From the NCBI GenBank assembly GCA_005880605.1, contig VBIS01000218.1, positions 1 through 5,373 on the forward strand: a stretch of DNA of 5,373 bases. The letters are read 5' to 3'. This document shows positions 1 through 5,373 of this stretch, piece by piece (positions within the stretch are counted from its first letter, which is position 1; each line of letters starts with the position of its first letter). The position numbers and the translations under genes were made by a program. The notes beneath the pieces are model-generated. The model searched no databases. It saw nothing but the letters and a program-made list of their open reading frames with translations, and was not told the origin of the DNA. The stretch comes from Chloroflexota bacterium. GTDB lineage: Bacteria; Chloroflexota; Dormibacteria; CF-121.

Positions 1-249
1 CGACACCCCGCCCTGGGCCGCCAGGTGCAGGATGGCGTCGGGGTGAAAACGCTGGACCGCCTGCACCGCCGCGGCACTGTTCAGGTCGGCCGCCTCCAGC
101 TCGACGCCAGCCGGAAGGGGTGCGCCGCTCGCATGACGCAGATCGTCGACGACGAGGACGGTGAAGCCTTCAGCGTGCAACCGGGTCACGGTATGCACGC
201 CGATGAAGCCCGCGCCACCGGTGACCAGGACGCGCTTCACGGCGCTCAT
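1..249 (-). CDS. NAD-dependent nucleotide-sugar epimerase/dehydratase, N-terminal part (runs off left edge)
   Basis: This is the first 83 codons of an extended short-chain dehydrogenase of the GalE / UDP-glucose 4-epimerase type, cut by the window edge. The visible part is the Rossmann NAD-binding region. The glycine motif GGAGFIG is at residues 11-17, the acidic end of strand 2 is VVDD around 33-36, an acidic AADL lies near 54-57, and HLAAQ is at 75-79. Such enzymes act in the cytoplasm on NDP-sugars, but the catalytic YxxxK and the substrate-binding half are not visible, so the exact sugar cannot be named. Two starts are possible. The ATG at 249 gives MSAVKRVLVTGG. The GTG at 240 gives MKRVLVTGG, which is closer to the family norm. 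A run of six G ends two bases before the ATG and may serve as ribosome-binding sequence for either. It is divergent from the membrane protein at 309 with only 59 bp between starts. Confidence 0.85.
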   Translation of the reverse strand, partial: MSAVKRVLVTGGAGFIGVHTVTRLHAEGFTVLVVDDLRHASGAPLPAGVELEAADLNSAAAVQAVQRFHPDAILHLAAQGGVS

Positions 250-251
250 GA

Positions 252-287
252 CCCCCCACCCCGACCCTCCCCCGCAAGGGGGGAGGG
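252..287. repeat. GC-rich palindromic repeat, copy A, in a divergent leader
   Basis: A perfect inverted repeat with 9-bp arms lies at 265-287: CCCTCCCCC (265-273), loop GCAAG (274-278), GGGGGAGGG (279-287). Its arms are identical to those of the two copies at 4623-4643 and 4659-4679. A C-rich flank (252-262) also matches the flank of the copy at 4612-4643, so the repeat unit is longer than the hairpin. On the minus strand, 273 to 252 reads as four G-runs (5, 3, 4, 6) with loops A, TC and T, a textbook G-quadruplex pattern ending two bases before the epimerase ATG. Short palindromes of this CCCTCCCCC/GGGGGAGGG type are common as dispersed intergenic repeats in GC-rich genomes. No run of T follows either arm, so it is not a classic intrinsic terminator. 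Confidence 0.8.
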
Positions 288-298
288 AGTATTTCCTC

Positions 299-304
299 GG
301 AGGG
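299..304 (+). promoter_or_regulatory. Shine-Dalgarno sequence for the flippase-like gene
   Basis: GGAGGG at 299-304 ends four bases before the GTG at 309. It is a strong site and decides this non-ATG start. It lies just outside the palindrome arm that ends at 287. Confidence 0.75.
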
Positions 305-308
305 CACC

Positions 309-1292
309 GTGAACCGACGTTGGCTGCGCGTCGGCGTGCCGATCGCCGTGACCGTGGCGCTGCTGTTCCTCGTGCTGCGCGCGGTGCGACCGGCGGAGCT
401 GGTCGAGACCCTGGCCGAAGTCTCGCCGGGGTTCGTGCTGCTGGCCGCGCTTGCCGCCTTCGGCTTTATCGCGGCACGAGCATGGCGATACCGGCTGCTT
501 CTCGGCAACGGCCAGGCGCGGCGGATGCCAACGCTGCTGGCGGTAACGCTCAGCAGCTGGGGAGCCAGCCTGCTCCTTCCCGGGCCGAGCGGCGACGCGG
601 CCTTCGTGATGTTGGCGCGCACCCGCCTCGATGCGCCCGTCGCGGTCGGGGTCGGGGCGGCGGTTTTGAGCCGGCTGCTTGACCTGGTCAGCCTGCTGCT
701 GATCGCGCTGATCACGGCTCCGCTCGCCGGTGTGATTCTGCCGCGCCCGCTGCTCGGCGGCGGTGTCGCGCTCGCGTTGCTGATCGCCGCCGGCTTGGCC
801 GGCCTCTTCTGGAGCCGCTCGCGCCGGAGCATTGTCGGTTGGCTGGAGCGCCTTGCCTTGCCGGCTTCGATCCACGAACGGCTCCATTTCGCCATCGAGG
901 AACTGGGCTCCGGCAGCCGGCCCGCGCTGTTGCTGGCGGCGACGCTGACTGCCCGGATCGCGACCGGGCTGCAGTACTTTGCCCTCTTCGCTGCCATCGA
1001 CCAACCGCTTTCCCTGGTTCAGGTTTGGTTTGCGCTGAGCATCCGCACCTTGCTGCTCGCCGTTCCAATCCAGGGCGTGGTTGGCCTCGGCACCACGCAG
1101 GTCTGGTGGGCAGCCGGGCTGACCCTGTTGGGATGGCCGGCCGATGAGGCGCTGGCGGCCAGCCTGTCGGTGCATATCCTGGATCTGTGCGTCAGCCTGC
1201 CGCAGGCCGCGCTGGGCTGGTTGCTCATCAGCCTGCATCGACCGACGCAGGGAAATGAGCAGGCGGCTGCGGTCGAGGCTCAGGGACGCTGA
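309..1292 (+). CDS. Integral membrane protein, LPG-synthase-TM / UPF0104 flippase-like family
   Basis: This 327-residue polytopic membrane protein belongs to the family that includes the membrane half of MprF and many stand-alone proteins beside glycosyltransferases. Members are thought to move or help modify lipid-linked substrates, but the substrate here is unknown. About seven or eight hydrophobic segments are visible, at roughly 8-26, 40-58, 76-91, 108-144, 148-168, 205-230, 236-275 and 283-309. Family hallmarks are LLPGPSGD at 89-96 (the PGxxGE-like loop), LSRLLDL at 120-126 (the family's ERLLDL-like helix), and GVVGLGTTQ at 256-264 with GWPADEALAASL at 275-286 (the G-x-GxxE...G.....A..A.. 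region). The GTG start is set by the strong Shine-Dalgarno sequence at 299-304. The tail after about 311 is hydrophilic and is encoded in the 13-bp convergent overlap with sqdB. Lying between two nucleotide-sugar enzyme genes suggests a role in surface glycolipid or polysaccharide assembly, which is inference. Confidence 0.85.
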   Translation: MNRRWLRVGVPIAVTVALLFLVLRAVRPAELVETLAEVSPGFVLLAALAAFGFIAARAWRYRLLLGNGQARRMPTLLAVTLSSWGASLLLPGPSGDAAFVMLARTRLDAPVAVGVGAAVLSRLLDLVSLLLIALITAPLAGVILPRPLLGGGVALALLIAAGLAGLFWSRSRRSIVGWLERLALPASIHERLHFAIEELGSGSRPALLLAATLTARIATGLQYFALFAAIDQPLSLVQVWFALSIRTLLLAVPIQGVVGLGTTQVWWAAGLTLLGWPADEALAASLSVHILDLCVSLPQAALGWLLISLHRPTQGNEQAAAVEAQGR

Positions 1293-2379
1293 GCCAGTCG
1301 CGTCGAGGTCGACGCGGATGACGCCCGGCGCCGCCAGTCGACGTTCGGTTGCTCGAGCTCGACCGGATCGACTCTCGAGGAATACCGCTCGACCGTCTCG
1401 ATGACCGACTCGATCAACGTATCCCCGAGGTAATGGGGCTGTAGGCCGAGGTCGAGCAGTTTTTGATGCTTGGCGTTGTAGTAGTGCTCTTCCCGCTCCA
1501 CGCGCGGGTTTGGCAGGTGGACGATGCTGGTCTTGAGCCCGTGGGCCGCCCGTGCTTGGCGCACTTTCTCGGCCAGCGCCTTGACGGAGAACTGCTCGGT
1601 GAACTGATTGAAAACGCGATACTCGCCCTCGGCGGCGGGGTGCTCGAGCGCCAGCCGCACGCACGCCACCGTATCGCGGATATCGAGGAAGCCTCGCGTC
1701 TGCCCACCCTTGCCGTAGACCGTAAGCGGCAGCCCCAACGCCGCCTGGACGCAGAAGCGGTTGAGCACGGTGCCCCAGATCGCGTCGTAGTCGAAGCGGG
1801 TCGCGAGACCGGGGTGCATCGCCACCTCGTCGGTCTGATTCCCGTAGACGACGCCCTGGTGCAGGTCGGTCGCGCGCAGTCCCCAGATCCGGCAAGCGAA
1901 CTGGATGTTGTGGCTGTCATGCAGCTTCGAGAGATCATGGTGCCAAGCTTGATCAGGTGCGCCTTGGGCGCATGATCGCGTAAGGCAAACAGCAGGTTGA
2001 GCGTCCCGACCAGGTTGTTGACCTGCGTCATGGATGCATGGGGCAGGTCGATCATCGAAAACGGCGCACTTCGCTGTTCCGCGAAATGGATCAGCGCGTC
2101 GGGTTGGATGTCGCGGACCAGGGCGGTGACGGCACCGGCGTCACGCATATCCATCCTGCGCCAGGTGATCGTCCGGCCGGTCAAACGCTGCCAGAGGCTG
2201 GTCCGCTGCGACATGCTCTTGATCGGGATCAGGCTCTGGGTGTCACACTCGCGGTCCCACTGACGGCGGACAAGGCTGTCGATGCCGACGACGTCATGCC
2301 CGGCCTGGGACAGGTGCATCGCCGTCGCCCAGCCCAGGTACCCGTCGACGCCCAGTACGGCTACCGTCTTCTTAGCCAT
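1280..2379 (-). pseudogene. sqdB: UDP-sulfoquinovose synthase homologue, broken by an internal deletion and frameshift
   Basis: SqdB (plant SQD1) makes UDP-sulfoquinovose from UDP-glucose and sulfite for the sulfolipid SQDG. Codons 1-148 (2379-1936) match the family N-half: GVDGYLGWATAMHLS at 10-24 (NAD-binding glycine motif), HFAEQRSAPFSMID at 98-111, NNLVGTLNLLFA at 121-132 and KLGTM at 144-148 with the catalytic Thr. The C-half resumes in another frame from 1930 to the stop at 1280 (216 codons): SKLHDSHNIQF, RATDLHQGVVYGNQTDE, GTVLNRFCVQAALG, YGKGGQTRGFLDIRDT, EYRVFNQFTEQFSV, NPRVEREEHYYNAKH and LGLQPHYL are all strong SqdB signatures. Between KLGTM and SK only five bases remain where the family has about 38 codons (GEYGTPN... 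to FYHL), so about 109 nt are missing. The loss removes the catalytic Tyr of YHLSK and shifts the frame. Read straight through, translation would end after 321 residues at 1414. The ATG at 2379 is the first start after an in-frame TAG. A purine-rich AGGAG lies about 16 nt upstream, too far to be ideal. It could be real decay or an assembly error. Confidence 0.88.
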
Positions 2380-2450
2380 ACAGGGGCAACGCTAGCTCCT
2401 CGAGATGAGAGGGCCGTGAGACCGGAGTCATGGGCTGTTCCAATGCCGGC
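2380..2450. other. Short intergenic spacer between the second MetE-like gene and sqdB
   Basis: These 71 bp separate the second MetE-like stop from the sqdB start on the same strand. Only short self-complementary words (GCTAGC at 2391, CTCGAG at 2399) are visible. I see no hairpin with a T-run and no clear promoter, so read-through from the MetE-like pair into sqdB is possible. Confidence 0.5.
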
Positions 2451-3638
2451 TCAGGCCGTATTGGGGAGTCCCAATTCCTTCCGCGCAAGCTCGACGCCGG
2501 CCGTCATGTTGCGCAGCTTCTCGTAAGCGACCTTCCAGGACCTGGTGCGCAAGCCGCAGTCGGGCGTCACGTGGATCCGTTTCGGATCGTCGAAGACCTT
2601 GACGGCGTAGAGGACCCGGTCCCGGACCAGCTCGGGTGACTCGATGAAGTCACTGTGGATGTCCAGGACGCCCAGGCCGAGCGCCGGCTTGTAGGACAGG
2701 TCGCGGAATTTCTTGATCACCTGGTAGCCGGGCCGCTTGTCGTCCGAGGTTCCCAGCTCGCGGCTGTCGTAGTTGGCGAAGCCGACCGCGTACTGGCGGC
2801 ATTGCGACATCCGCTCGATGGCCGGAAAGAAGAGGTTGTAATCGGAGAAGCAGAGGTGGGTCGAGAAGGTTGCGTCCAGCCCCTCGACGCTGGCGTTGAA
2901 GCTGTCGACGAACAGGTCGAGCTCGTCCGCTTCCGTGGACGCCCCCGGCTCGTCGACCTGGATCCAGCGCGCGCCCAAGCCGATCAGCGCCTGGAGGTTG
3001 GGGCGGATCAGGTTGCGTGACACTTCGAGGACGAAGTCGCGCCGCGCCGCCTGGCGTTTGCGGCGGCGATCCTTGGCCGGCTCGCGCAGGTCGGTGTCGA
3101 CGTCATAGCGTTCGTCGAAGGACCAGTCGGCGATGGTGTAGGCACCGGTCACCGGGACCTTGAGCTCGGCATCGGCGACCGAGACCAGGTAGGAGAACTC
3201 CTTGTTGTGGAAGGGCTCGCGCAGCGAGATCGGCCCGACCACGGCGGCCTTGCTGTAGTACTTGTTGTCGAAGGCGCGTACGCTGCCGCGGCGTTCGAAG
3301 CCGTTGGTGTGGTTGACGGCCCAGTCGTACATCTCGGTGCGCTGCTGCTCGCCGTCGTAGACGACATCAAGGCCCGCGCTTTCCTCGAGGCGCAGCGCGT
3401 AGAGGCTGGACCAGCGCTGGATCTCGGCTTTCTGTTCTTTGCTGAAGGGCGCGTGCCGCAGCAGATCGAGGAGCTTGGAGTACTCCGGGACGGTTAGCCG
3501 CTCGCCCCAGGCGCGGGCTTCCTCGAGGTCTTTGTCGTCGAGCGGCTTGCCGGCGTACGCCTTCACCCGCCAGCCGGGCTTGTCGAGCGAGCCGACCTCG
3601 TGGGTCAGCAACGGCTTGTGATCCAGTTCCGCCGTCAT
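2451..3638 (-). CDS. MetE-like cobalamin-independent methionine synthase, C-terminal catalytic-domain type
   Basis: This 395-residue protein of the COG0620 / Meth_synt_2 TIM-barrel family is the part of MetE that binds zinc and homocysteine and transfers a methyl group to make methionine. The motifs are in MetE order. HEVGS at 13-17 matches the IGS homocysteine loop, and DGEQQRTEMYDW at 95-106 matches the HGE..R.DM..YF segment. IQVDEPG at 226-232 carries the catalytic Asp, and THLCFSDYN at 260-268 gives the zinc ligands His261 and Cys263. GVLDIHSD at 323-330 matches GVYDIHS, and TPDCGLRTR at 358-366 gives the third ligand, Cys361. I cannot place a clear equivalent of the fourth zinc ligand, Glu665 of E. 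coli. Full MetE is about 750 residues and this one lacks the folate-binding N-half. The ATG at 3638 overlaps the TGA of the preceding gene (ATGA) and has AAGGAG 11 nt upstream. A longer in-frame reading to 3731 lies inside the neighbour and is unlikely. The methyl donor (methyl-folate, methyl-corrinoid or other) is unknown. Confidence 0.85.
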   Translation of the reverse strand: MTAELDHKPLLTHEVGSLDKPGWRVKAYAGKPLDDKDLEEARAWGERLTVPEYSKLLDLLRHAPFSKEQKAEIQRWSSLYALRLEESAGLDVVYDGEQQRTEMYDWAVNHTNGFERRGSVRAFDNKYYSKAAVVGPISLREPFHNKEFSYLVSVADAELKVPVTGAYTIADWSFDERYDVDTDLREPAKDRRRKRQAARRDFVLEVSRNLIRPNLQALIGLGARWIQVDEPGASTEADELDLFVDSFNASVEGLDATFSTHLCFSDYNLFFPAIERMSQCRQYAVGFANYDSRELGTSDDKRPGYQVIKKFRDLSYKPALGLGVLDIHSDFIESPELVRDRVLYAVKVFDDPKRIHVTPDCGLRTRSWKVAYEKLRNMTAGVELARKELGLPNTA

Positions 3639-4537
3639 ACCGACACCAGCTCCTTTGCCTTGTGGGCCGCCTCGCCGAGCCGCAGGACCTTCTGCTCGGC
3701 GACGCCGGTCGGCAGATAGCCCAGCTCGCAATTGGACGTGAGATAGAGGTTGCGTGGCCGCACGGTATCGGCGAGATGGCGGGCCACCTCAACCGTGTTG
3801 TCGAGTGATTCGAGAATCGAGCTGCGGCCATTGATGATGCCGGCGACCAGTCCCTTGTCCCAGCCCGAGCCGAGCTCGTCGACGTCGGTCTCGATCAGGT
3901 CGACGCCGATGGCGTCCACCGGCAAGCGCAGCAGCTGCGCAATATGCGGCCCGGCGTCGCCGAAGTAGACGTGGAAGGCGAGCGTCGCCTTCAAGTCGCG
4001 GTGGAGCATTTGCAGGGCCTCACCGAGGGGCGCCCAGTCGCTGCCCTTGATGCCGAAGTAGCCCAACCACGGATCTTCGAGGTGGATCAGCTCCGCGCCC
4101 CCGGCGACCGCGGCATCGATGGCCGGCCGGAGGACATGCGCGGCCAGGTCGACCATGAGGCGGTTGCGATCCTGGTCGGTGTGCGCCGCCCGCGAGAACA
4201 TGTAGGGGGAGGGGAGCGTCGCGACCCGAGGACGAGGCACCGAGGCAGCGGCGACCACACCCTCGGGGTTCTTGACGCTTGGGACCTTGCCCACGAGCTC
4301 CGGTTCCCGAAAGAAGGTATTGGTGTCGAACCAGCGGACCAGCGTGTGGGGTTTGGCGCCGAGTGCCCCCATCAACGGCCGGAAAATGTCCTGCCATTTG
4401 AGGAGCCCGTCGGAGAAGAAATCCATGCCGGCCTTCTGCTGCACGCGAAGGAACGCGGCCTGATCCTCGGCGAAGGCCTGGTCGACCGCATCCGCGCCCA
4501 CCCGACCGCGATCGATGCCGCGAGTCGCGGCGACCAC
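3635..4537 (-). CDS. MetE-related protein with a degenerate zinc site (first gene of the MetE-like pair)
   Basis: Counted from GTG 4537 this is a 300-residue COG0620-related TIM-barrel protein. Visible motifs are GMDFFSDGLLKWQDIF at 37-52 (the G.D..tDG..RW.D segment of archaeal-type MetE proteins), RWFDTNTFF at 68-76, LPSPYMFSR at 108-116, HLEDPW at 152-157 where classical MetE has VDEP, GIINGRSSILES at 233-244, and LTSNCELGYLPTGVAEQKV at 266-284. The terminal Cys270 is kept, but the HxC motif reads HVY (189-191) and the Glu position appears to be Asp, so a normal zinc site is unlikely. It ends with a 4-bp ATGA overlap on the catalytic-type gene, which implies translational coupling and a protein complex. 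Summed length (about 715-720 residues) and gene order resemble a split MetE. The start is doubtful. In-frame codons back to 4594 read FPIKVLAYQHGIYPRSEQ, resembling the family's SYPRS..LV opening, but contain no ATG, GTG or TTG. The GTG at 4537 has no good ribosome site. Confidence 0.75.
   Translation of the reverse strand: MVAATRGIDRGRVGADAVDQAFAEDQAAFLRVQQKAGMDFFSDGLLKWQDIFRPLMGALGAKPHTLVRWFDTNTFFREPELVGKVPSVKNPEGVVAAASVPRPRVATLPSPYMFSRAAHTDQDRNRLMVDLAAHVLRPAIDAAVAGGAELIHLEDPWLGYFGIKGSDWAPLGEALQMLHRDLKATLAFHVYFGDAGPHIAQLLRLPVDAIGVDLIETDVDELGSGWDKGLVAGIINGRSSILESLDNTVEVARHLADTVRPRNLYLTSNCELGYLPTGVAEQKVLRLGEAAHKAKELVSV
3650..3655 (-). promoter_or_regulatory. Shine-Dalgarno sequence for the second MetE-like gene
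   Basis: AAGGAG on the minus strand lies inside the end of the first MetE-like gene, 11 nt before the ATG at 3638. Together with the ATGA stop-start overlap it supports this start and coupled translation. Confidence 0.6.
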
Positions 4538-4576
4538 CTGCTCTGAGCGGGGATAGATCCCGTGCTGATAGGCCAG

Positions 4577-4595
4577 AACTTTGATTGGGAAAGTT
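4577..4595. promoter_or_regulatory. AT-rich inverted repeat before the MetE-like pair
   Basis: AACTTT (4577-4582) and AAAGTT (4590-4595) form perfect 6-bp arms around a 7-bp centre. The patch from about 4577 to 4600 is clearly AT-richer than everything around it. It could be an operator or promoter element for the MetE-like pair, or part of the coding start if the protein is longer at its N-terminus. Arms this short can occur by chance. Confidence 0.3.
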
Positions 4596-4602
4596 TAATG
4601 GA

Positions 4603-4607
4603 CCTCC
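4603..4607 (-). promoter_or_regulatory. Orphan Shine-Dalgarno-like GGAGG upstream of the first MetE-like gene
   Basis: GGAGG on the minus strand ends 65 nt before the GTG at 4537, too far to serve it. It is 8 nt before codon ACT (4594-4592), which follows an in-frame TAA (4597-4595), and 17 nt before an in-frame ATC (4585). It looks like the original ribosome site of a longer protein whose start codon is no longer a standard one. Confidence 0.4.
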
Positions 4608-4611
4608 AGCG

Positions 4612-4697
4612 CCCCCACCCTGCCCTCCCCCAGAGGGGGAGGGATTCTGAAAGCCCTGCCCTCCCCCAGAGGGGGAGGGATCTGAAGGCCCTGCCCT
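4612..4697. repeat. Tandem palindromic repeat, two full copies and a truncated third
   Basis: Two near-identical units of 36 and 35 bp start with CCCTG at 4618 and 4654. Each holds a perfect palindrome with 9-bp arms and loop AGA (4623-4643 and 4659-4679), followed by GGGAT(T)CTGAA. A third unit begins with CCCTGCCCT at 4689 and stops inside the end of the DUF2079 gene, where its last T is the first base of the TTA stop (4697-4699, read TAA on the minus strand). The flank CCCCCACCC at 4612-4620 makes the first unit match copy A at 252-287. On the minus strand, 4631 to 4612 reads as G-runs of 5, 3, 3 and 5 with loops A, CA and T, a G-quadruplex pattern. It fills most of the gap between the DUF2079 gene and the MetE-like pair. 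The hairpins could stall transcription leaving the DUF2079 gene but lack a T-run. Confidence 0.85.
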
Positions 4698-5373
4698 TAC
4701 GGTCGCTGCATTAGCGCCAGGCCGTCGCCGGTGGCAATCGTTCGATACCCGAGGGCCTCGAAGGTGACGATCTGTTGCTGCAGGGCGGCCTCGCTTCGGC
4801 CAAGCGCGGCATCGTCGAGGGCGAGGTAGTCGGCCTTTTGCGGGCCTTCATACTCGAGGTTGTAGATGAACCGCCGATGCGACAGGTGGGGCGTCAAGTT
4901 GTTCTCAGCTGCCACGCTGGCGTCGGGCGGGATTCGGTTGAGGTTGCCGGCGAAGGCCGCGTACCGAGCTTCTGGCTGGAACTGGCGTGGATGGAAGTGG
5001 TGCGAGAACGGAAGATCGCCGTAGAGGACAGAAAAAGCGAGCGAGCTGGCGAGCACCGCGGCGGCAACCGGCGGCTGAAAGGACGGCCGGAGATGGGCCA
5101 GTCCAAGAATGGACGTGCCGATGACCAGCGCGATCAGGGGAGCCGAGTAATGGCTGGTGAATGCGTACTGCAGGGGATAGTTGGACAGCAACAGGATGCC
5201 GAGCGTCGGCAGAACCAGGATCGCCGCAAACCTGGAGAAGGCGGTCAGCCCGAGGACCGGCCCAAAGATCCCCACCAGGAATTTGAACTTCTGTCCCTGG
5301 AAGAGGATGTGGGCCAGCCGGCTCGGGTGGGTGAATGCGGTGGCGATGATCTCCTGCGGCGTGCTGCCGAGCT
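4697..5373 (-). CDS. DUF2079 membrane protein, C-terminal part (runs off right edge)
   Basis: These are the last 224 codons of a DUF2079-family protein. The frame stays open to the window edge, so the true start is outside and the GTG at 5275 is only an internal codon. DUF2079 proteins are large polytopic membrane proteins of unknown function, thought to resemble GT-C-type glycosyltransferases. Family features are the run GILLLSNYPLQYAFTSHYSA at about residues 58-77 of the fragment (usually LSS...Q.....HYSA), membrane segments near 31-62, 77-94 and 100-118, and the soluble tail IPPDASVAAENNLTPHLSHR at 147-166 followed by ADYLALD at 180-186. The tail ends LALMQRP, and the stop TAA (4699-4697) is fused to the third, truncated copy of the palindromic repeat. 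It reads toward the MetE-like pair on the same strand, but the repeat-filled gap of about 160 bp argues for separate transcription. Confidence 0.82.
   Translation of the reverse strand, partial: LGSTPQEIIATAFTHPSRLAHILFQGQKFKFLVGIFGPVLGLTAFSRFAAILVLPTLGILLLSNYPLQYAFTSHYSAPLIALVIGTSILGLAHLRPSFQPPVAAAVLASSLAFSVLYGDLPFSHHFHPRQFQPEARYAAFAGNLNRIPPDASVAAENNLTPHLSHRRFIYNLEYEGPQKADYLALDDAALGRSEAALQQQIVTFEALGYRTIATGDGLALMQRP

Noticed and set aside
246..1895. A 549-codon open frame on the minus strand opposite the membrane protein and part of sqdB.
   Set aside because: Its translation is rich in R, A, G, Q and D with no recognisable domain, and it lies antisense to or out of frame with genes that have clear family motifs. 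Long spurious frames are expected at this GC content.
1925..1940. Programmed ribosomal frameshift to join the two halves of sqdB.
   Set aside because: A shift would not restore the roughly 38 missing residues or the catalytic Tyr, and no slippery heptamer is seen at the junction.
1463..1975. Plus-strand open frame of 170 codons inside sqdB.
   Set aside because: It is the complement of well-conserved SqdB codons, so the minus-strand reading explains it.
3944..4546. Plus-strand open frame of 200 codons opposite the first MetE-like gene.
   Set aside because: The minus-strand protein has several conserved MetE-type motifs through the whole stretch. The plus frame has none.
4623..4679. Intrinsic terminators from the two strong GC hairpins.
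   Set aside because: Neither strand has a T-run after the hairpins, and an identical-arm hairpin sits in a divergent leader where a terminator makes no sense. They are better described as dispersed repeats.
4538..4696. SAM, cobalamin or T-box type riboswitch before the methionine-synthase-like genes.
   Set aside because: I looked for such leaders because of the gene function, but saw none of their conserved boxes. The space is mostly the palindromic repeat.
4612..4697. CRISPR-like array because of regularly spaced repeats.
   Set aside because: There are only two full units, the sequence between palindromes is also repeated and not unique, and no cas genes are present.

Overview
The window is GC-rich bacterial DNA with no mobile element, RNA gene or CRISPR array that I can see. 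It holds five protein genes, two of them cut by the window edges, and one broken gene. I cannot name the organism. High GC together with a DUF2079 membrane protein, an SqdB homologue and a two-gene MetE-like pair would suit a Chloroflexota/Dormibacterota-type or actinobacterial-type lineage (for example from an environmental assembly). This is a low-confidence guess.

Layout. Positions 1-249 (minus) are the start of a GalE-type nucleotide-sugar epimerase that runs off the left edge. It is divergent from a plus-strand integral membrane protein of the LPG-synthase-TM/UPF0104 flippase-like family (309-1292), and a perfect GC-rich palindrome fills their short shared leader. The membrane protein converges, with a 13-bp overlap, on a minus-strand sqdB homologue (UDP-sulfoquinovose synthase, 1280-2379). 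That gene is broken: about 38 family-conserved codons, including the catalytic tyrosine, are missing at 1931-1935 and the frame shifts there. Upstream on the same strand is a tightly coupled pair of MetE/COG0620-like methyltransferase genes (first 3635-4537 or slightly longer, second 2451-3638, ATGA overlap). After a leader of about 160 bp filled by a tandem palindromic repeat, the minus-strand C-terminal part of a DUF2079 membrane protein runs off the right edge (4697-5373).

How they fit together. The epimerase, the flippase-like protein and the sulfoquinovose synthase would make sense as a glycolipid or sulfolipid envelope locus, now with a dead or mis-assembled sqdB. The two MetE-like genes look like a split methionine synthase: an N-half-like protein with a degenerate zinc site is translated just before a C-half-like protein that keeps the HxC and DCGL motifs. 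The same palindromic repeat occurs before the epimerase and before the MetE-like pair, and in both places its minus strand has a G-quadruplex-type run pattern. I found no convincing undescribed defence or mobile system. The points most worth checking are the sqdB lesion, the missing start codon of the first MetE-like gene, the asymmetric zinc sites of the pair and the repeated leader motif.
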